Shown piece after piece: positions 17,240 through 26,530 of a DNA stretch of 64,000 bases (positions are counted from its first letter, which is position 1; each line of letters begins with the position of its first letter). Under the pieces are notes generated by a model, which was not told the origin of the DNA, did not search any database, and saw only the letters and a list, made by a program, of their open reading frames with translations. The position numbers and the translations under genes were made by a program. Source of the stretch: PUPG01 sp964463915 (GTDB lineage: Bacteria; Bacteroidota; Bacteroidia; Bacteroidales; UBA7960); assembly GCA_964463915.1 (NCBI GenBank), contig CAYXEH010000002.1, positions 62,001 through 126,000 on the forward strand. The letters are read 5' to 3'.

Positions 17240-18415
17240 ATGGATTTTAATCAACGATACAAGCAATGGATGGAATCCGGCCGGGAAGCCCCCCCTGAAA
17301 AAGTCTGGGAAGGAATACAGGACGAACTGGACGTGGATAAAGTATGGGGAAGAGTGGAAGACAGCCTGAATGCCAGCAAAAGAAATACCCCCTTTATGCT
17401 CCGTGCAATTGCCGCCTCCTTCCTGTTACTTCTGATCTCCGCCACCACACTCTACTATTTCACCCTTTCAGATCATATTGAACCGGGCAGGCCACAGTTG
17501 TCAGATCGTCCGGGCACCCTCATACCAGAGCGGATACCCGAATCCCAACCCGAACATATCCCCGGTTCAGCCTCACCCGCGACCTTACAACTGGCGGAAG
17601 GTGATATAATACAACAGGAAACGGTTACAGCCCAGACCGATGATAACAGGGAAGCAGGACGGATATTTGCTGCTGCTCAGGATATCCCGGCCATGCTGCA
17701 GTCAAAACCAGGCAATGTGACCAACAGATCAAACGGGGAAAAGACCATTGACAACTATCTGGCTGCCAGACATGAAGATGACATACCGAAAAGAGATACC
17801 CCAGGGCAACGACCTGCTTTTTTCGTGGGGGTCAACGGGCAGATAGGAAATACCTGGATGCTCAACAGTAAAACCCTCGGGGGCTTATCCTCAAATGATA
17901 TTACGGACACCCGCACCTCATACGGAGGGTCGTATGGGATCGTGGCGGGGGGCCGCCTGTTTCCACGACTGAGGGTACGGGCAGGGCTTGATCTTCTTGC
18001 ACAAAACCGGCAGCGGTATAATGAGTACATCCGGGGGGAGTATGTATCAACAGAGTTTCAACTTGATTATTCAAAATTGTCCATACTCTTTTCTTTCACT
18101 CCATGGGAACACCGTCCATGGATAGTGCACGGGGGAGCCTACAGTGCATACATCCGTGATGCAGAGCAACAAATCAACGGGCAGGCGGAAAAGATATCAG
18201 GTCAATATACCAATACAGATTACGGATTGGTCGCCGGGCTGGGTTACCTTCATCCGACAGAGGGTCCATTTGAAATACACACGGGAATACTGGCCAATTA
18301 CGGGCTGAAAAACGTATTTGCCGGAAATGATTACATCCCGTCGAGCCTGAACAATACCAGGTTAATTTCATTTCAGCTGAGCATCTCCCTTCACTATCAC
18401 CTCAACAAGCCTTAA
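17240..18415 (+). CDS. Anti-sigma-like transmembrane protein fused to an outer-membrane-type beta-barrel
   Basis: 391 residues in three parts. Residues 1-52 are cytoplasmic, with two copies of a PPEKVW/DKVWGRVEDSL-like segment as in Bacteroidota anti-sigma proteins. Residues about 53-75 (LRAIAASFLLLLISATTLYYF) form one membrane helix. Residues 76-190 are a Pro/Glu/Gln-rich linker of low order. Residues 190-391 look like an eight-strand PorT-type barrel: it starts PAFFVGVNGQIGNTW and ends LISFQLSISLHYHL, with alternating hydrophobic strands. If the prediction holds, one chain would reach from the cytoplasm through the inner membrane and periplasm to the outer membrane. Its place five bases after the ECF sigma gene suggests that it holds that factor. 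Confidence 0.75.
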   Translation: MDFNQRYKQWMESGREAPPEKVWEGIQDELDVDKVWGRVEDSLNASKRNTPFMLRAIAASFLLLLISATTLYYFTLSDHIEPGRPQLSDRPGTLIPERIPESQPEHIPGSASPATLQLAEGDIIQQETVTAQTDDNREAGRIFAAAQDIPAMLQSKPGNVTNRSNGEKTIDNYLAARHEDDIPKRDTPGQRPAFFVGVNGQIGNTWMLNSKTLGGLSSNDITDTRTSYGGSYGIVAGGRLFPRLRVRAGLDLLAQNRQRYNEYIRGEYVSTEFQLDYSKLSILFSFTPWEHRPWIVHGGAYSAYIRDAEQQINGQAEKISGQYTNTDYGLVAGLGYLHPTEGPFEIHTGILANYGLKNVFAGNDYIPSSLNNTRLISFQLSISLHYHLNKP

Positions 18416-18632
18416 CTGAGATAGATTACTCTAAACAAACATCTTCTGTCCATCCTCCTGAAGCCATCCTCAGTTGCGTACACAAAGACCCTCAACCAGA
18501 CCGGATCGATTCAATATGGTCTTAGCTGCATTCGGAGGAAACTCACGGCTGAACGTAATCCAAATCCATTACAACCATTTGGTATTTATGTACGTCTTGA
18601 TAACAGAAACTATTCACCAAAAAACAGGAATT

Positions 18633-19541
18633 ATGTTAAGAAAATGGAAATTTGCTTTGCTTGCAGTATTGCCGGTCTTTTTTATGGCCGCGTGTGATGC
18701 AGACGAAAACACTATGGATGGAGAGAAAGGAGATCTGAAACTCTTCATGACCGATGCCCCCATTGAAACGGATGGCATTGAAAGCGTGTTCATTACTTTC
18801 ACCGAAATACAGTACCAGACCGAGGACGGGGACTGGAGTACCTTTGACGAATTTGATGAACCTGTCGAGCTGGATCTCCTGGAACTGACAAGAGGGGAAA
18901 CCGAGCTCCTTGGCCTCTTTGAGATGGAGCCCGGGGTATACAACCAGATCAGGTTCATGCTTGACGCTCCTGAACGCGGACAGGGCCCTCCAAGCACACC
19001 AGGCAGCTATCTGGTGTTTGAAGATGGGTCTACCACTCCGTTGTTTGTTCCCAGCGGCGGACAATCCGGTTACAAAGCGGTCGGACAGTTTGAAATCCCG
19101 GCCAATGCCATCGCTGAGGTCACAGCCGACTTTGATGCAAGACGCTCAGTCGTACGCGCCGGGCAATCGGGCATGTATATTCTTAAGCCGACCATACGGC
19201 TGGTAAGCAACATCGTTTCCGGAAGAATCACCGGTGATGTGGTCAACATTCCCGCAGAGTCCGAAATTATGGTATATGTCTACGAGTCCGGCACCTATAC
19301 TGATAATGAAGCTTCAGAGCCTGCAGAGGAGGACATACGTTTCCCGAATGCCATAAACAGCGACCAGGCTGATGAAGACGACAGTTACCACCTTGATTTC
19401 CTCAGAGAAGGCGATTATGACCTTGTGGTCACATCCGCGAATAGCGAAGGAGAATTTGTTGAAGTACTTGGCATGATTGAAGATGTGACTGTAGAAGCCG
19501 GGGAAACAACCATACTTGATATTGACATCGAGGAATTGTAG
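18633..19541 (+). CDS. DUF4382 domain lipoprotein
   Basis: 302 residues from the ATG at 18633, chosen because the lipoprotein signal begins there (MLRKWKFALLAVLPVFFMAAC); an upstream in-frame start at 18474 has no such logic. The DUF4382 domain follows: LFMTDAPIETDGIESVFITFTEI, WSTFDEF, VELDLLEL, GLFEMEPGVYNQIRFML. This is a beta-sandwich seen in surface lipoproteins, with no known enzyme activity. The C-terminal part (from about residue 195, SGRITGDVVN) looks like a carboxypeptidase-regulatory-like or Ig-like beta domain and is strongly acidic. It lies 217 bases after the sigma/barrel operon and may be a target of it, which is inference. That gap shows no clear promoter. Confidence 0.85.
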   Translation: MLRKWKFALLAVLPVFFMAACDADENTMDGEKGDLKLFMTDAPIETDGIESVFITFTEIQYQTEDGDWSTFDEFDEPVELDLLELTRGETELLGLFEMEPGVYNQIRFMLDAPERGQGPPSTPGSYLVFEDGSTTPLFVPSGGQSGYKAVGQFEIPANAIAEVTADFDARRSVVRAGQSGMYILKPTIRLVSNIVSGRITGDVVNIPAESEIMVYVYESGTYTDNEASEPAEEDIRFPNAINSDQADEDDSYHLDFLREGDYDLVVTSANSEGEFVEVLGMIEDVTVEAGETTILDIDIEEL

Positions 19542-19552
19542 GAACTATGAAC

Positions 19553-19569
19553 AGCCCTGCTGCAGGGCT
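19553..19569 (+). terminator. Possible terminator after the DUF4382 lipoprotein gene
   Basis: AGCCCTG and CAGGGCT form a 7-bp stem with a 3-base loop, followed by TTTATAAC. It starts 12 bases after the stop codon. Confidence 0.55.
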
Positions 19570-19673
19570 TTATAACAGCAGCATACAAAAACACGACCAC
19601 CGGGTATTAACCAACCCGATTTCCATGGCGATGGTTGCAGGCCAGTTCCTGGCAGCAATCATCGCCATTTTTT

Positions 19674-19745
19674 TGGATCCGGACTTCAGGCAAGGTACAC
19701 GGACAACTCTGGATCCGGACTTCAGGCAAAGTACACAGGCAACTC
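19674..19745. repeat. Two tandem copies of a 36-bp unit
   Basis: Copies at 19674-19709 and 19710-19745 both begin TGGATCCGGACTTCAGGCAA and differ at only about three positions. They lie between the DUF4382 lipoprotein gene and the dus gene. A 74-codon open frame (19547-19771) covers them as a 12-residue repeat, but it overlaps the terminator and looks non-coding. Confidence 0.85.
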
Positions 19746-19777
19746 TTTCTGGCCAACTCACTCTAAACTGATTTTCG

Positions 19778-19785
19778 TAATTTTG
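19778..19785 (+). promoter_or_regulatory. -7 promoter element for the dus gene
   Basis: TAATTTTG matches TAnnTTTG and lies 17 bases before the ATG at 19803. A -33 TTTG at the right distance was not seen. Confidence 0.5.
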
Positions 19786-19802
19786 CCTTTTGTTTCATAT
19801 AA

Positions 19803-20792
19803 ATGGATTCCACAACCAACCTTTCCATGGCCCCTTTCCGGGGCATTACCACCAGGGGGTTCCGCCATGCTTTCGCCAGACATATCGGAGGCTGTGATCA
19901 GCTTTTCGCTCCTTTTGTCAGCGGAACGGGCACAAAAAAAGTGCATCCTGAAAAGCTCAGTGACCTGCTCCCCCCGGATGAGCAAATACCCGTGGTCCCG
20001 CAGGTACTTAGTAACAATGCTGAGGAGATCATTTTACTGGGCAATACCCTGTACGATCATGGTTTCACAAACCTGAACTGGAACCTGGGATGCCCTTTTT
20101 CACGCATCGCCCATAAAAAAAAGGGATCGGGCATTCTTCCCCACCCGGACTTACTTGACAGGCTGCTGGACAAAATTTTTTCTGAAATCCGCATTGGTTT
20201 TTCGGTAAAAACGCGGCTGGGTTATCATCACCCGGAAGAGATCGGACAGATATGGCCGGTACTCAACCGCTATCCCCTGCTGGAAGTGATCCTTCACCCC
20301 CGCACAGGCAAACAGCTTTACAGAGGCCAGGCGGACCCGCAAGCCTTTGCCCGGTGGCGGGAGGAATGCCGCCACCCCCTGGTCTACAACGGAGACATCG
20401 CCAACATCACTGTTTTTCGGAATTTTCATAAACTTTTCCCTGGTCAGACACGATGGATGCCCGGCCGGGGTATTTTGACCGACCCATTCCTTGCACTTTC
20501 TATTAAAAATGTCCTTCCGGAGGAGAAAATCCGACGAAAAAGCCTGGCAGATTTCCACCAGGCACTGCAGGAATCTGCTACATCCATTCCCGGTGAAGCC
20601 AAACAACTCGGATGGATGAAAGCCATCTGGCATTATCTCTCAGGATCTTTCGCAAACAGCGCAGAGGTGTCACGTCGCATTAAACGCAGCCGCAGCCTGA
20701 AAACATACCGGGCAGCTGTAGATTATGCCTTTCAGCAAAGATTTTCCGATGAGGAAGAAAAAGCATTGCATTTTCGGAGCCTTACACGTTAA
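19803..20792 (+). CDS. tRNA-dihydrouridine synthase family protein
   Basis: 329 residues. It begins with the FMN-binding barrel start LSMAPFRGITTRGFR and has NWNLGCPFS, in which Cys97 is the general acid that protonates the uracil ring. HPRTGKQLYRGQAD and YNGDI match the phosphate and FMN contacts of the family. It would reduce uridines in the tRNA D-loop using NADPH. It is somewhat divergent from the DusB type that most Bacteroidota carry, so which position it modifies is not clear. It stands alone, with its own -7 element, 100 bases before nhaC. Confidence 0.88.
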   Translation: MDSTTNLSMAPFRGITTRGFRHAFARHIGGCDQLFAPFVSGTGTKKVHPEKLSDLLPPDEQIPVVPQVLSNNAEEIILLGNTLYDHGFTNLNWNLGCPFSRIAHKKKGSGILPHPDLLDRLLDKIFSEIRIGFSVKTRLGYHHPEEIGQIWPVLNRYPLLEVILHPRTGKQLYRGQADPQAFARWREECRHPLVYNGDIANITVFRNFHKLFPGQTRWMPGRGILTDPFLALSIKNVLPEEKIRRKSLADFHQALQESATSIPGEAKQLGWMKAIWHYLSGSFANSAEVSRRIKRSRSLKTYRAAVDYAFQQRFSDEEEKALHFRSLTR

Positions 20793-20892
20793 AGGCTGCG
20801 GGACAAAAGTGATCCATACACTTGTACATGTAAGAAAAATCATGTTATTTTACACCTTCATCAATTGTTAACCAACAACCATTCCTTTTTCC

Positions 20893-22365
20893 ATGGGCAA
20901 ATCCACCAGGCGACCCCGATTGATTGAAGCCTTCATTCCGATCATTTTTCTGACAGTGCTGATATCCATTAACGTGTTCATCTTCGGGGACGATGCCCTG
21001 GCAGGCTCCAACCAGATGGTACTTATTCTGTCAGCCGCCGTCGCCGCTATCGTGGCAATCCGCCTTGGGCATAAATGGTCGGATCTCCATACAGGAATCA
21101 TCAAATCAATCGGTTCAGCCATGTCTGCCATTCTTATCCTGTTGCTGATCGGTTCACTGGCGGGCGCCTGGCTACTGAGCGGCATTGTACCCGCCATGAT
21201 CTATTACGGGCTGCAGATCCTCAATCCCACCATCTTTTTGGTAGCAGCCTGCATAGTAAGCGCCATCGTTTCACTGGCCACGGGAAGCAGCTGGAGTACA
21301 GTAGCTACACTGGGAGTTGCCCTGCTGGGTATTGGCAGAACCCTGGGCATCCCCGATGGGGTCATCGGCGGGGCCATCATTTCAGGAGCCTATTTCGGAG
21401 ACAAGATGTCACCCCTGTCGGATACCACCAACCTTGCTCCCGCCATGGCCGGCACAGACCTGTTTACTCACATACGCTATTTGTTATGGACCACCTTGCC
21501 GACCATGGCAATCACCCTGATCATATTTCTCATAATGGGACTGACTCGCTCGAAGGACGGCATGATCCAGGACATTCAACCTGTTTTGGCTGCCATAGAC
21601 GGTTCTTTTAACATCAACCCATGGCTGTTTGTGGTTCCCGCCCTTGTCATCACCATGATCGTTCGCAAAGTACCTGCATTGCCCTCTCTGCTTGCAGGTT
21701 CATTGGCCGGAATACTGTTTGCCCTTATTTTCCAGCCACATATCATTTACGAAGTCAGCGGGATGGAAGAGAACTTTCTGCGGGCTGCATACATCGCCAC
21801 CATGAAAGCCATGTATACCGATATCTCCGTTACCACAGATCACGCCATGGTGAACACCCTCCTGACAACCGGGGGCATGAGCGGCATGCTGAATACGGTA
21901 TGGCTGATCATATGCGCCATGATATTCGGTGGGGTGATGGAGTCAAGCGGCCTGCTGCGAAGGATCACCGAATCGATTATCAGGCTTGCACATAATACCG
22001 GTTCACTGGTGGCCTCCACAGCAGCCACCTGTTTTTTCTTCAATGTCACTGCAAGCGACCAGTATCTTTCCATCGTGGTACCCGGCAGAATGTTTGCTGA
22101 CACTTTCCGAAAACGGGGACTTAAACCGCAAAACCTCAGCAGAACACTGGAAGACGGAGGAACAGTCACCTCCGTACTGGTACCCTGGAACACATGCGGA
22201 GCCACTCAGGCGACCGTTCTCGGGGTGTCCACACTCACTTTTCTGCCTTACGCATTTTTTAATCTCATCAGCCCTTTTATGACCATATTGGTGGCCTATC
22301 TGAACATAGGCATCGCAAGGTTCAAAAAAGGAGAGAATACCAAAAGGGAGGTGAAGACCGAATAG
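20893..22365 (+). CDS. nhaC: NhaC family Na+/H+ antiporter
   Basis: 490 residues with about eleven or twelve hydrophobic helices. Family motifs include LIGSLAGAWLLSGIVPAMIYYG, an ATGSSWSTVATLGVALLGIG helix and GAYFGDKMSPLSDTTNLAPA, the conserved NhaC signature with acidic and polar residues inside the membrane. Members swap sodium, or in some cases other cations or malate/lactate, for protons across the inner membrane. Sodium export would suit a saline or alkaline habitat, but that is inference. It is a single gene; the TATTTTAC 40 bases upstream could be a weak -7 element. Confidence 0.92.
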   Translation: MGKSTRRPRLIEAFIPIIFLTVLISINVFIFGDDALAGSNQMVLILSAAVAAIVAIRLGHKWSDLHTGIIKSIGSAMSAILILLLIGSLAGAWLLSGIVPAMIYYGLQILNPTIFLVAACIVSAIVSLATGSSWSTVATLGVALLGIGRTLGIPDGVIGGAIISGAYFGDKMSPLSDTTNLAPAMAGTDLFTHIRYLLWTTLPTMAITLIIFLIMGLTRSKDGMIQDIQPVLAAIDGSFNINPWLFVVPALVITMIVRKVPALPSLLAGSLAGILFALIFQPHIIYEVSGMEENFLRAAYIATMKAMYTDISVTTDHAMVNTLLTTGGMSGMLNTVWLIICAMIFGGVMESSGLLRRITESIIRLAHNTGSLVASTAATCFFFNVTASDQYLSIVVPGRMFADTFRKRGLKPQNLSRTLEDGGTVTSVLVPWNTCGATQATVLGVSTLTFLPYAFFNLISPFMTILVAYLNIGIARFKKGENTKREVKTE

Positions 22366-22453
22366 CCTAAAACAGCTTACCGGTAATTATAATTCGAGCG
22401 ATGGATTATTAGTTGATGGATACAAAGGGGCGGAAAAAGATACAAGCGGGCAT

Positions 22454-23599
22454 ATGAAAAAGGTTCATCTTTCGGTAACCAATGATGTGTTCACTGACCA
22501 GCGTGTGAACAAAATGGCACGTACCCTGCATCAAATGGGTTTTGCTGTGACCATTACCGGTGTAATACGGCCCGGCAGCCCCCGGTTCAACCCTGTCTGG
22601 GCAAAGATAAGACGCTTTCCCATGATGTTCCAAAAAGGATTTCTTTTTTACGCCGAATACAATGTACGACTATTCTTTTTGTTGTTGGTCAAACGCCATG
22701 ACCTGCTCGTAAGCAACGACCTGGATACCCTGCTCCCCAACCACCTGGCGGCCATAATCAAACGAAAGCCCCTGGTATACGATACCCATGAGTACTTCAC
22801 CGGCACCCCCGAGCTGGCAAACCGCCCTTTTGTACGGCGGATCTGGAAATTGCTTGAGAAATCTCTTTTCCCCCGTCAGAAGACCATCATCACAGTGAAC
22901 CGCTCCATTGCACAGTTATATGAAAGGGAGTACGGCAAATCATTGTATGTGGTCAGAAACCTCCCCCTGTATAAAACAGCCGGTGAAAGGCCCCCACGAA
23001 AAGATATCGGGCTACCCGAACACAAAGACCTGATCCTGCTACAGGGAACCGGAATTAACATAGACAGGGGAGCGGAAGAACTGCTTATGGCCATGCACCC
23101 GACCCACGGTATTCACAATGCCATCCTGCTGATTATCGGAGGAGGCGATGTACTTCCCAAACTCAAAATGATCGCAGAAAAGGAACAATTAAACGAGAGG
23201 GTGTGGTTTTTTGACCGGATGCCTTATGAAGAACTTTTTAACTACACCAGGGTATGTGACATCGGGGTATCCATCGACAAAGACACCAACATCAATTACC
23301 GCTACAGCCTGCCAAACAAATTATTTGACTACATCATGGCCGGAACCCCCCAGCTGGTCTCCGACCTGCCGGAACTCAGGAAGATTGTCAGAAAGCACCA
23401 CACCGGTGTAATAATTCATTCACATGAACCCAGCCGCATCGCGGCTGCCATCCGTTCCATGCTTTCAGATAAAGAAAAATTAAAAGAGATGGAAGCCTGT
23501 TGCCTGGAGGCAGCCAGGGAATTGTGCTGGGAAAAGGAAGAAAAGGTGGTGAGGGAAATATTTAAACCGTTTCAAACAACCTCCCACCTTCACACTTAA
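22454..23599 (+). CDS. GT4-type glycosyltransferase
   Basis: 381 residues with the GT-B two-domain fold. The N-terminal half begins KKVHLSVTNDVFTDQRVNKMARTL and includes YDTHEYFTGTPE; the C-terminal donor-binding half has LLQGTGINIDRGAEEL, LLIIGGGDV and the SLPNKLFDYIMAGTPQLVSD stretch with the usual Glu replaced. Such enzymes add sugars from a nucleotide donor to a lipid or glycan in the cytoplasm. The acceptor is unknown, and no polysaccharide cluster surrounds it. Its 3' end overlaps the convergent ftsE gene by 38 bases. Confidence 0.88.
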   Translation: MKKVHLSVTNDVFTDQRVNKMARTLHQMGFAVTITGVIRPGSPRFNPVWAKIRRFPMMFQKGFLFYAEYNVRLFFLLLVKRHDLLVSNDLDTLLPNHLAAIIKRKPLVYDTHEYFTGTPELANRPFVRRIWKLLEKSLFPRQKTIITVNRSIAQLYEREYGKSLYVVRNLPLYKTAGERPPRKDIGLPEHKDLILLQGTGINIDRGAEELLMAMHPTHGIHNAILLIIGGGDVLPKLKMIAEKEQLNERVWFFDRMPYEELFNYTRVCDIGVSIDKDTNINYRYSLPNKLFDYIMAGTPQLVSDLPELRKIVRKHHTGVIIHSHEPSRIAAAIRSMLSDKEKLKEMEACCLEAARELCWEKEEKVVREIFKPFQTTSHLHT

Positions 23600-24236
23600 A
23601 TATCCGGGCAGGGAATTTCCTGAAAAGGGTATAGTCATGCGTGGCCATTAACACAGCCCTCCCCGTGGTACTGATCTCGAACATCAGCTCCATGATGCCT
23701 TCACTGGTTTCAGGATCCAGGTTCCCGGTAGGCTCATCAGCCAGGATCACATCAGGGTCGTTGATCAATGCCCGGGCAATCACGACGCGCTGCTGTTCCC
23801 CACCAGAAAGCTGATGCGGCATCTTGAACCCCTTGGTTTGCAGCCCCACTTTCTCCAGGACATCCTCCATCCGCTCCTCCATGGCAATCTTGTCGCGCCA
23901 TCCGGTGGCCTTCATCACAAAAAACAAATTGTCTTTCACCGTGCGGTCGGTCAGCAACTGAAAATCCTGAAACACAATGCCGATCTTGCGGCGTAAAAAG
24001 GGGATCTCTTTGTCTTTGATGTTTCGCAACTCAACACCTGCTACCCTGCCAAAACCATCCACCATAGGTAAGTCAGCGTAAAGCATTTTTAACAGGCTGC
24101 TTTTCCCTGACCCGGTCCGTCCGATCAGGTAACAAAACTGACCCCGTTCAATTTGCATCGACACATTGGAAAGTACCAGGATGTCTTTCTGGAAAACAGA
24201 CACATCCTGCAGCTCTATAATAGTATCAATAGACAT
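23562..24236 (-). CDS. ftsE: Cell division ATP-binding protein FtsE
   Basis: 224 residues, an ABC ATPase. Walker A is GRTGSGKSS, the signature is LSGGEQQR, Walker B is VILADEPTGNLD, and the switch His is in MATHDYTLF. FtsE works with the membrane protein FtsX to couple ATP hydrolysis to cell-wall hydrolases at the septum. No ftsX is next to it here; in Bacteroidota the two are often separated. Its 3' end overlaps the convergent glycosyltransferase gene by 38 bases. A TACCTTTA at 24263-24270 (minus) may be the -7 element, placed between the upstream terminator and the start. Confidence 0.92.
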   Translation of the reverse strand: MSIDTIIELQDVSVFQKDILVLSNVSMQIERGQFCYLIGRTGSGKSSLLKMLYADLPMVDGFGRVAGVELRNIKDKEIPFLRRKIGIVFQDFQLLTDRTVKDNLFFVMKATGWRDKIAMEERMEDVLEKVGLQTKGFKMPHQLSGGEQQRVVIARALINDPDVILADEPTGNLDPETSEGIMELMFEISTTGRAVLMATHDYTLFRKFPARIFKCEGGRLFETV

Positions 24237-24273
24237 AACACTTCGATCTTGAATTCATCCCGTAAAGGTAGAA

Positions 24274-24308
24274 AAAAAAGGAGCGCCTTTAAAAGACGCT
24301 CCTTTTTT
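24274..24308. terminator. Strong bidirectional terminator after the M3 peptidase gene
   Basis: A 12-bp stem, AAAAAAGGAGCG (24274-24285) with CGCTCCTTTTTT (24297-24308), has an 11-base loop and its own A and T tracts, so it can stop transcription in both directions. It separates the M3 peptidase gene from ftsE. Confidence 0.85.
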
Positions 24309-24351
24309 GTTTCGGCAAATGCATTATTGCCGTACGATTGCAGAAAGAAGA

Positions 24352-26451
24352 CTACTTAAGTCCTTTCTGAATCAAAAAGGGTTCAATGGTGGGTTCCTGT
24401 CCGCGGAACATTACATAAGCATCCATGCCACCACGCAGTGCATTCTCCGCAAGGATATACTTACGGAAGCGCTCAGCCAGTTCCTGGTTGTACAGGTCAC
24501 CGCTTTCTTTAAAAGCCATAAATGCATCCGCATCAAGTACACCGGCCCAGCGATATACATAATAGCCGGCGGCATACCCCGAACCAAAGATGTGGTTAAA
24601 ATAGGTAGTCCGGTAACGTGGCTGAATCTCGTCGATCAGCCCCATTTCGTTCAATGACTGCTCTTCAAATTCACGCACGTCAATCTCGTCGCCATGGTCA
24701 GCCGTGTGCCAGTCCATATCAAGAATGGCAGCTGCCAGGTATTCTGTCATGGCAAAACCCTGACCATAATGCTGGGCTGAAATCAGTCTTTCCATCAGCT
24801 CCTCTGGCATGGGTTCTCCGGTCTCGTAATGCAGGGCATATTCTTTGATGAACTCAGGATCACTTGCCCAGTTCTCCAGGATCTGTGAGGGCAATTCTAC
24901 AAAATCCCTTGGCACATCGCGGCTGGTACGGCTGTAACGGCCATCCGCAAATAAATTATGCAGCGCATGTCCGAACTCATGGAAATAGGTGGTGGTTTCA
25001 TCAAAGGTCAGCAATGCAGGCTCATCACCTGAAGGGCGTGAAAAATTCATCACCATGGTCACAACGGGATAGATCTTTGTATCATCCTCATAAGAACCAC
25101 TGCGATAGGTGCCGCACCAGGCTCCACCTTTCTTACCCGACCTTGGATGCGGATCAATGAACAGGATCCCCAGGTGGCTTCCGTCACGGTCAGATACTTC
25201 AAAAGCCTCTACTTCCTCGTGATAAACGGGTACTTCCGGACGGTGTTCAAAAGTCAGCCCAAAAAGTTTATTGGCCAGCAAAAAGCTTCCTTCCCTCACA
25301 TTCTCAATGGAGAAGTAAGGACGCAGTTCTGAATTGCTCAGGTCATGCAACTCTTTACGCAATTTTTCGGCATAAAACCACCAGTCCCATGACTCCAGCT
25401 CGAAATCACCGCCTTCACGATCAATGATCTCCTGCATCTGGTCACGTTCATGTTTGGCCAGTTCCAGGGAAGGATCCATAACTTCATAAAGGAAGTCATA
25501 TACATTTTCAGGTTTTTCGGCCATCTGAATGGACTGGAAATACTCTGCATAATTGTCGTACCCCATCAGTCGTGCCATCTCCTGGCGTAACTGCATCAAC
25601 TCAGCAAATAGCTCCTTGTTGTCATACTCGTTGTCCTGGTCACCGCGGCTAAAATAACCCCTGTATACTTCTTCACGAAGGTCGCGGCGTTCAGAATAGG
25701 TAAGGAAAGGAATCCAGCTTGGATTGTGCAGGGTGATCACCCCCAATGCATCCACACCGGCACTCTCTGCAGCATCAGCCGCTGTCGAACGGACGCTCTC
25801 GGGCAGTCCGGCCAGGTCTTCCTCTGTTTCCAGCTTGAGCTGGAAAGCATTGGTCTCTGCCAGTATATTTTCCCCCAGTTCCAGGGAAACCATGGACATT
25901 CTTTCATTGATCTCACCCAGTCGTTCGCGATCATCTTCGGGAAGGGCTGCACCACTGCGCTCGAAGTCACGGTAATACATCTCAACCACGCGCATCTGCT
26001 CCTGGTCAAGGTCCAGCTCCTCGCGCTGTTCGTACACCGCCTCAATCCTTTCGAACAAATCCATATTCATACGAATGGAGTTGCTATGTGCCGAAAGCAT
26101 CGGGGTAGTTTCACGGGCAATCTCCTGCAGGCGTGAATTGGTCTCAGCACTGCGGAGCCCGCCAAAAACACTGTTTACCCTGCTCAGCATGTCTCCGGCC
26201 TTGTCATAGGCCACGATGGTGTTCTCAAATGTCGGTTCTTCCGGGTTATTGATAATTGCATCGATCTCTGCCTTGTGCCTTTTGATCCCTTCCTCGATGG
26301 CAGGCAAAAAGTGCTCATCATCAATTTCATCAAAAGGAGGAACCTCAAAGGGGGTATTGTATTCCTCGGCGAAAAAGGGATTTTCCTTTTGCTCCCCGCA
26401 ACCGGCAAACATCATACTGACTGGAATTAAAAAAAACAATAATCGTTTCAT
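24352..26451 (-). CDS. M3 family peptidyl-dipeptidase (Dcp-like) lipoprotein
   Basis: 699 residues. The N-terminus MKRLLFFLIPVSMMFAGC is a lipoprotein signal, so the enzyme would be anchored in the periplasm or on the surface. The mature part is all helical, as in thimet-oligopeptidase-like enzymes. The zinc site is HEFGHAL (His491, Glu492, His495), followed by the downstream Glu in DFVELPSQILENWA. Other family segments are GYDNYAEYF and RYRTTYFNHIFGSGYAAGYY near the C-terminus. Dcp enzymes remove dipeptides from the C-terminus of short peptides. It lies 79 bases after the tricorn-like gene and could share its transcript. Confidence 0.93.
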   Translation of the reverse strand: MKRLLFFLIPVSMMFAGCGEQKENPFFAEEYNTPFEVPPFDEIDDEHFLPAIEEGIKRHKAEIDAIINNPEEPTFENTIVAYDKAGDMLSRVNSVFGGLRSAETNSRLQEIARETTPMLSAHSNSIRMNMDLFERIEAVYEQREELDLDQEQMRVVEMYYRDFERSGAALPEDDRERLGEINERMSMVSLELGENILAETNAFQLKLETEEDLAGLPESVRSTAADAAESAGVDALGVITLHNPSWIPFLTYSERRDLREEVYRGYFSRGDQDNEYDNKELFAELMQLRQEMARLMGYDNYAEYFQSIQMAEKPENVYDFLYEVMDPSLELAKHERDQMQEIIDREGGDFELESWDWWFYAEKLRKELHDLSNSELRPYFSIENVREGSFLLANKLFGLTFEHRPEVPVYHEEVEAFEVSDRDGSHLGILFIDPHPRSGKKGGAWCGTYRSGSYEDDTKIYPVVTMVMNFSRPSGDEPALLTFDETTTYFHEFGHALHNLFADGRYSRTSRDVPRDFVELPSQILENWASDPEFIKEYALHYETGEPMPEELMERLISAQHYGQGFAMTEYLAAAILDMDWHTADHGDEIDVREFEEQSLNEMGLIDEIQPRYRTTYFNHIFGSGYAAGYYVYRWAGVLDADAFMAFKESGDLYNQELAERFRKYILAENALRGGMDAYVMFRGQEPTIEPFLIQKGLK

Positions 26452-26530
26452 ACTACTAATGGTGGTTAAAGTGAATAATAAAAATAAACATATTGGATCT
26501 ATAACGGATTGATTCGTCTTCTGGTATTTA

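Noticed and set aside
19547..19771. A 74-codon open frame containing a 12-residue repeat
   Set aside because: It overlaps the hairpin after the DUF4382 gene, has no signal for translation and its repeat follows from the 36-bp duplication.
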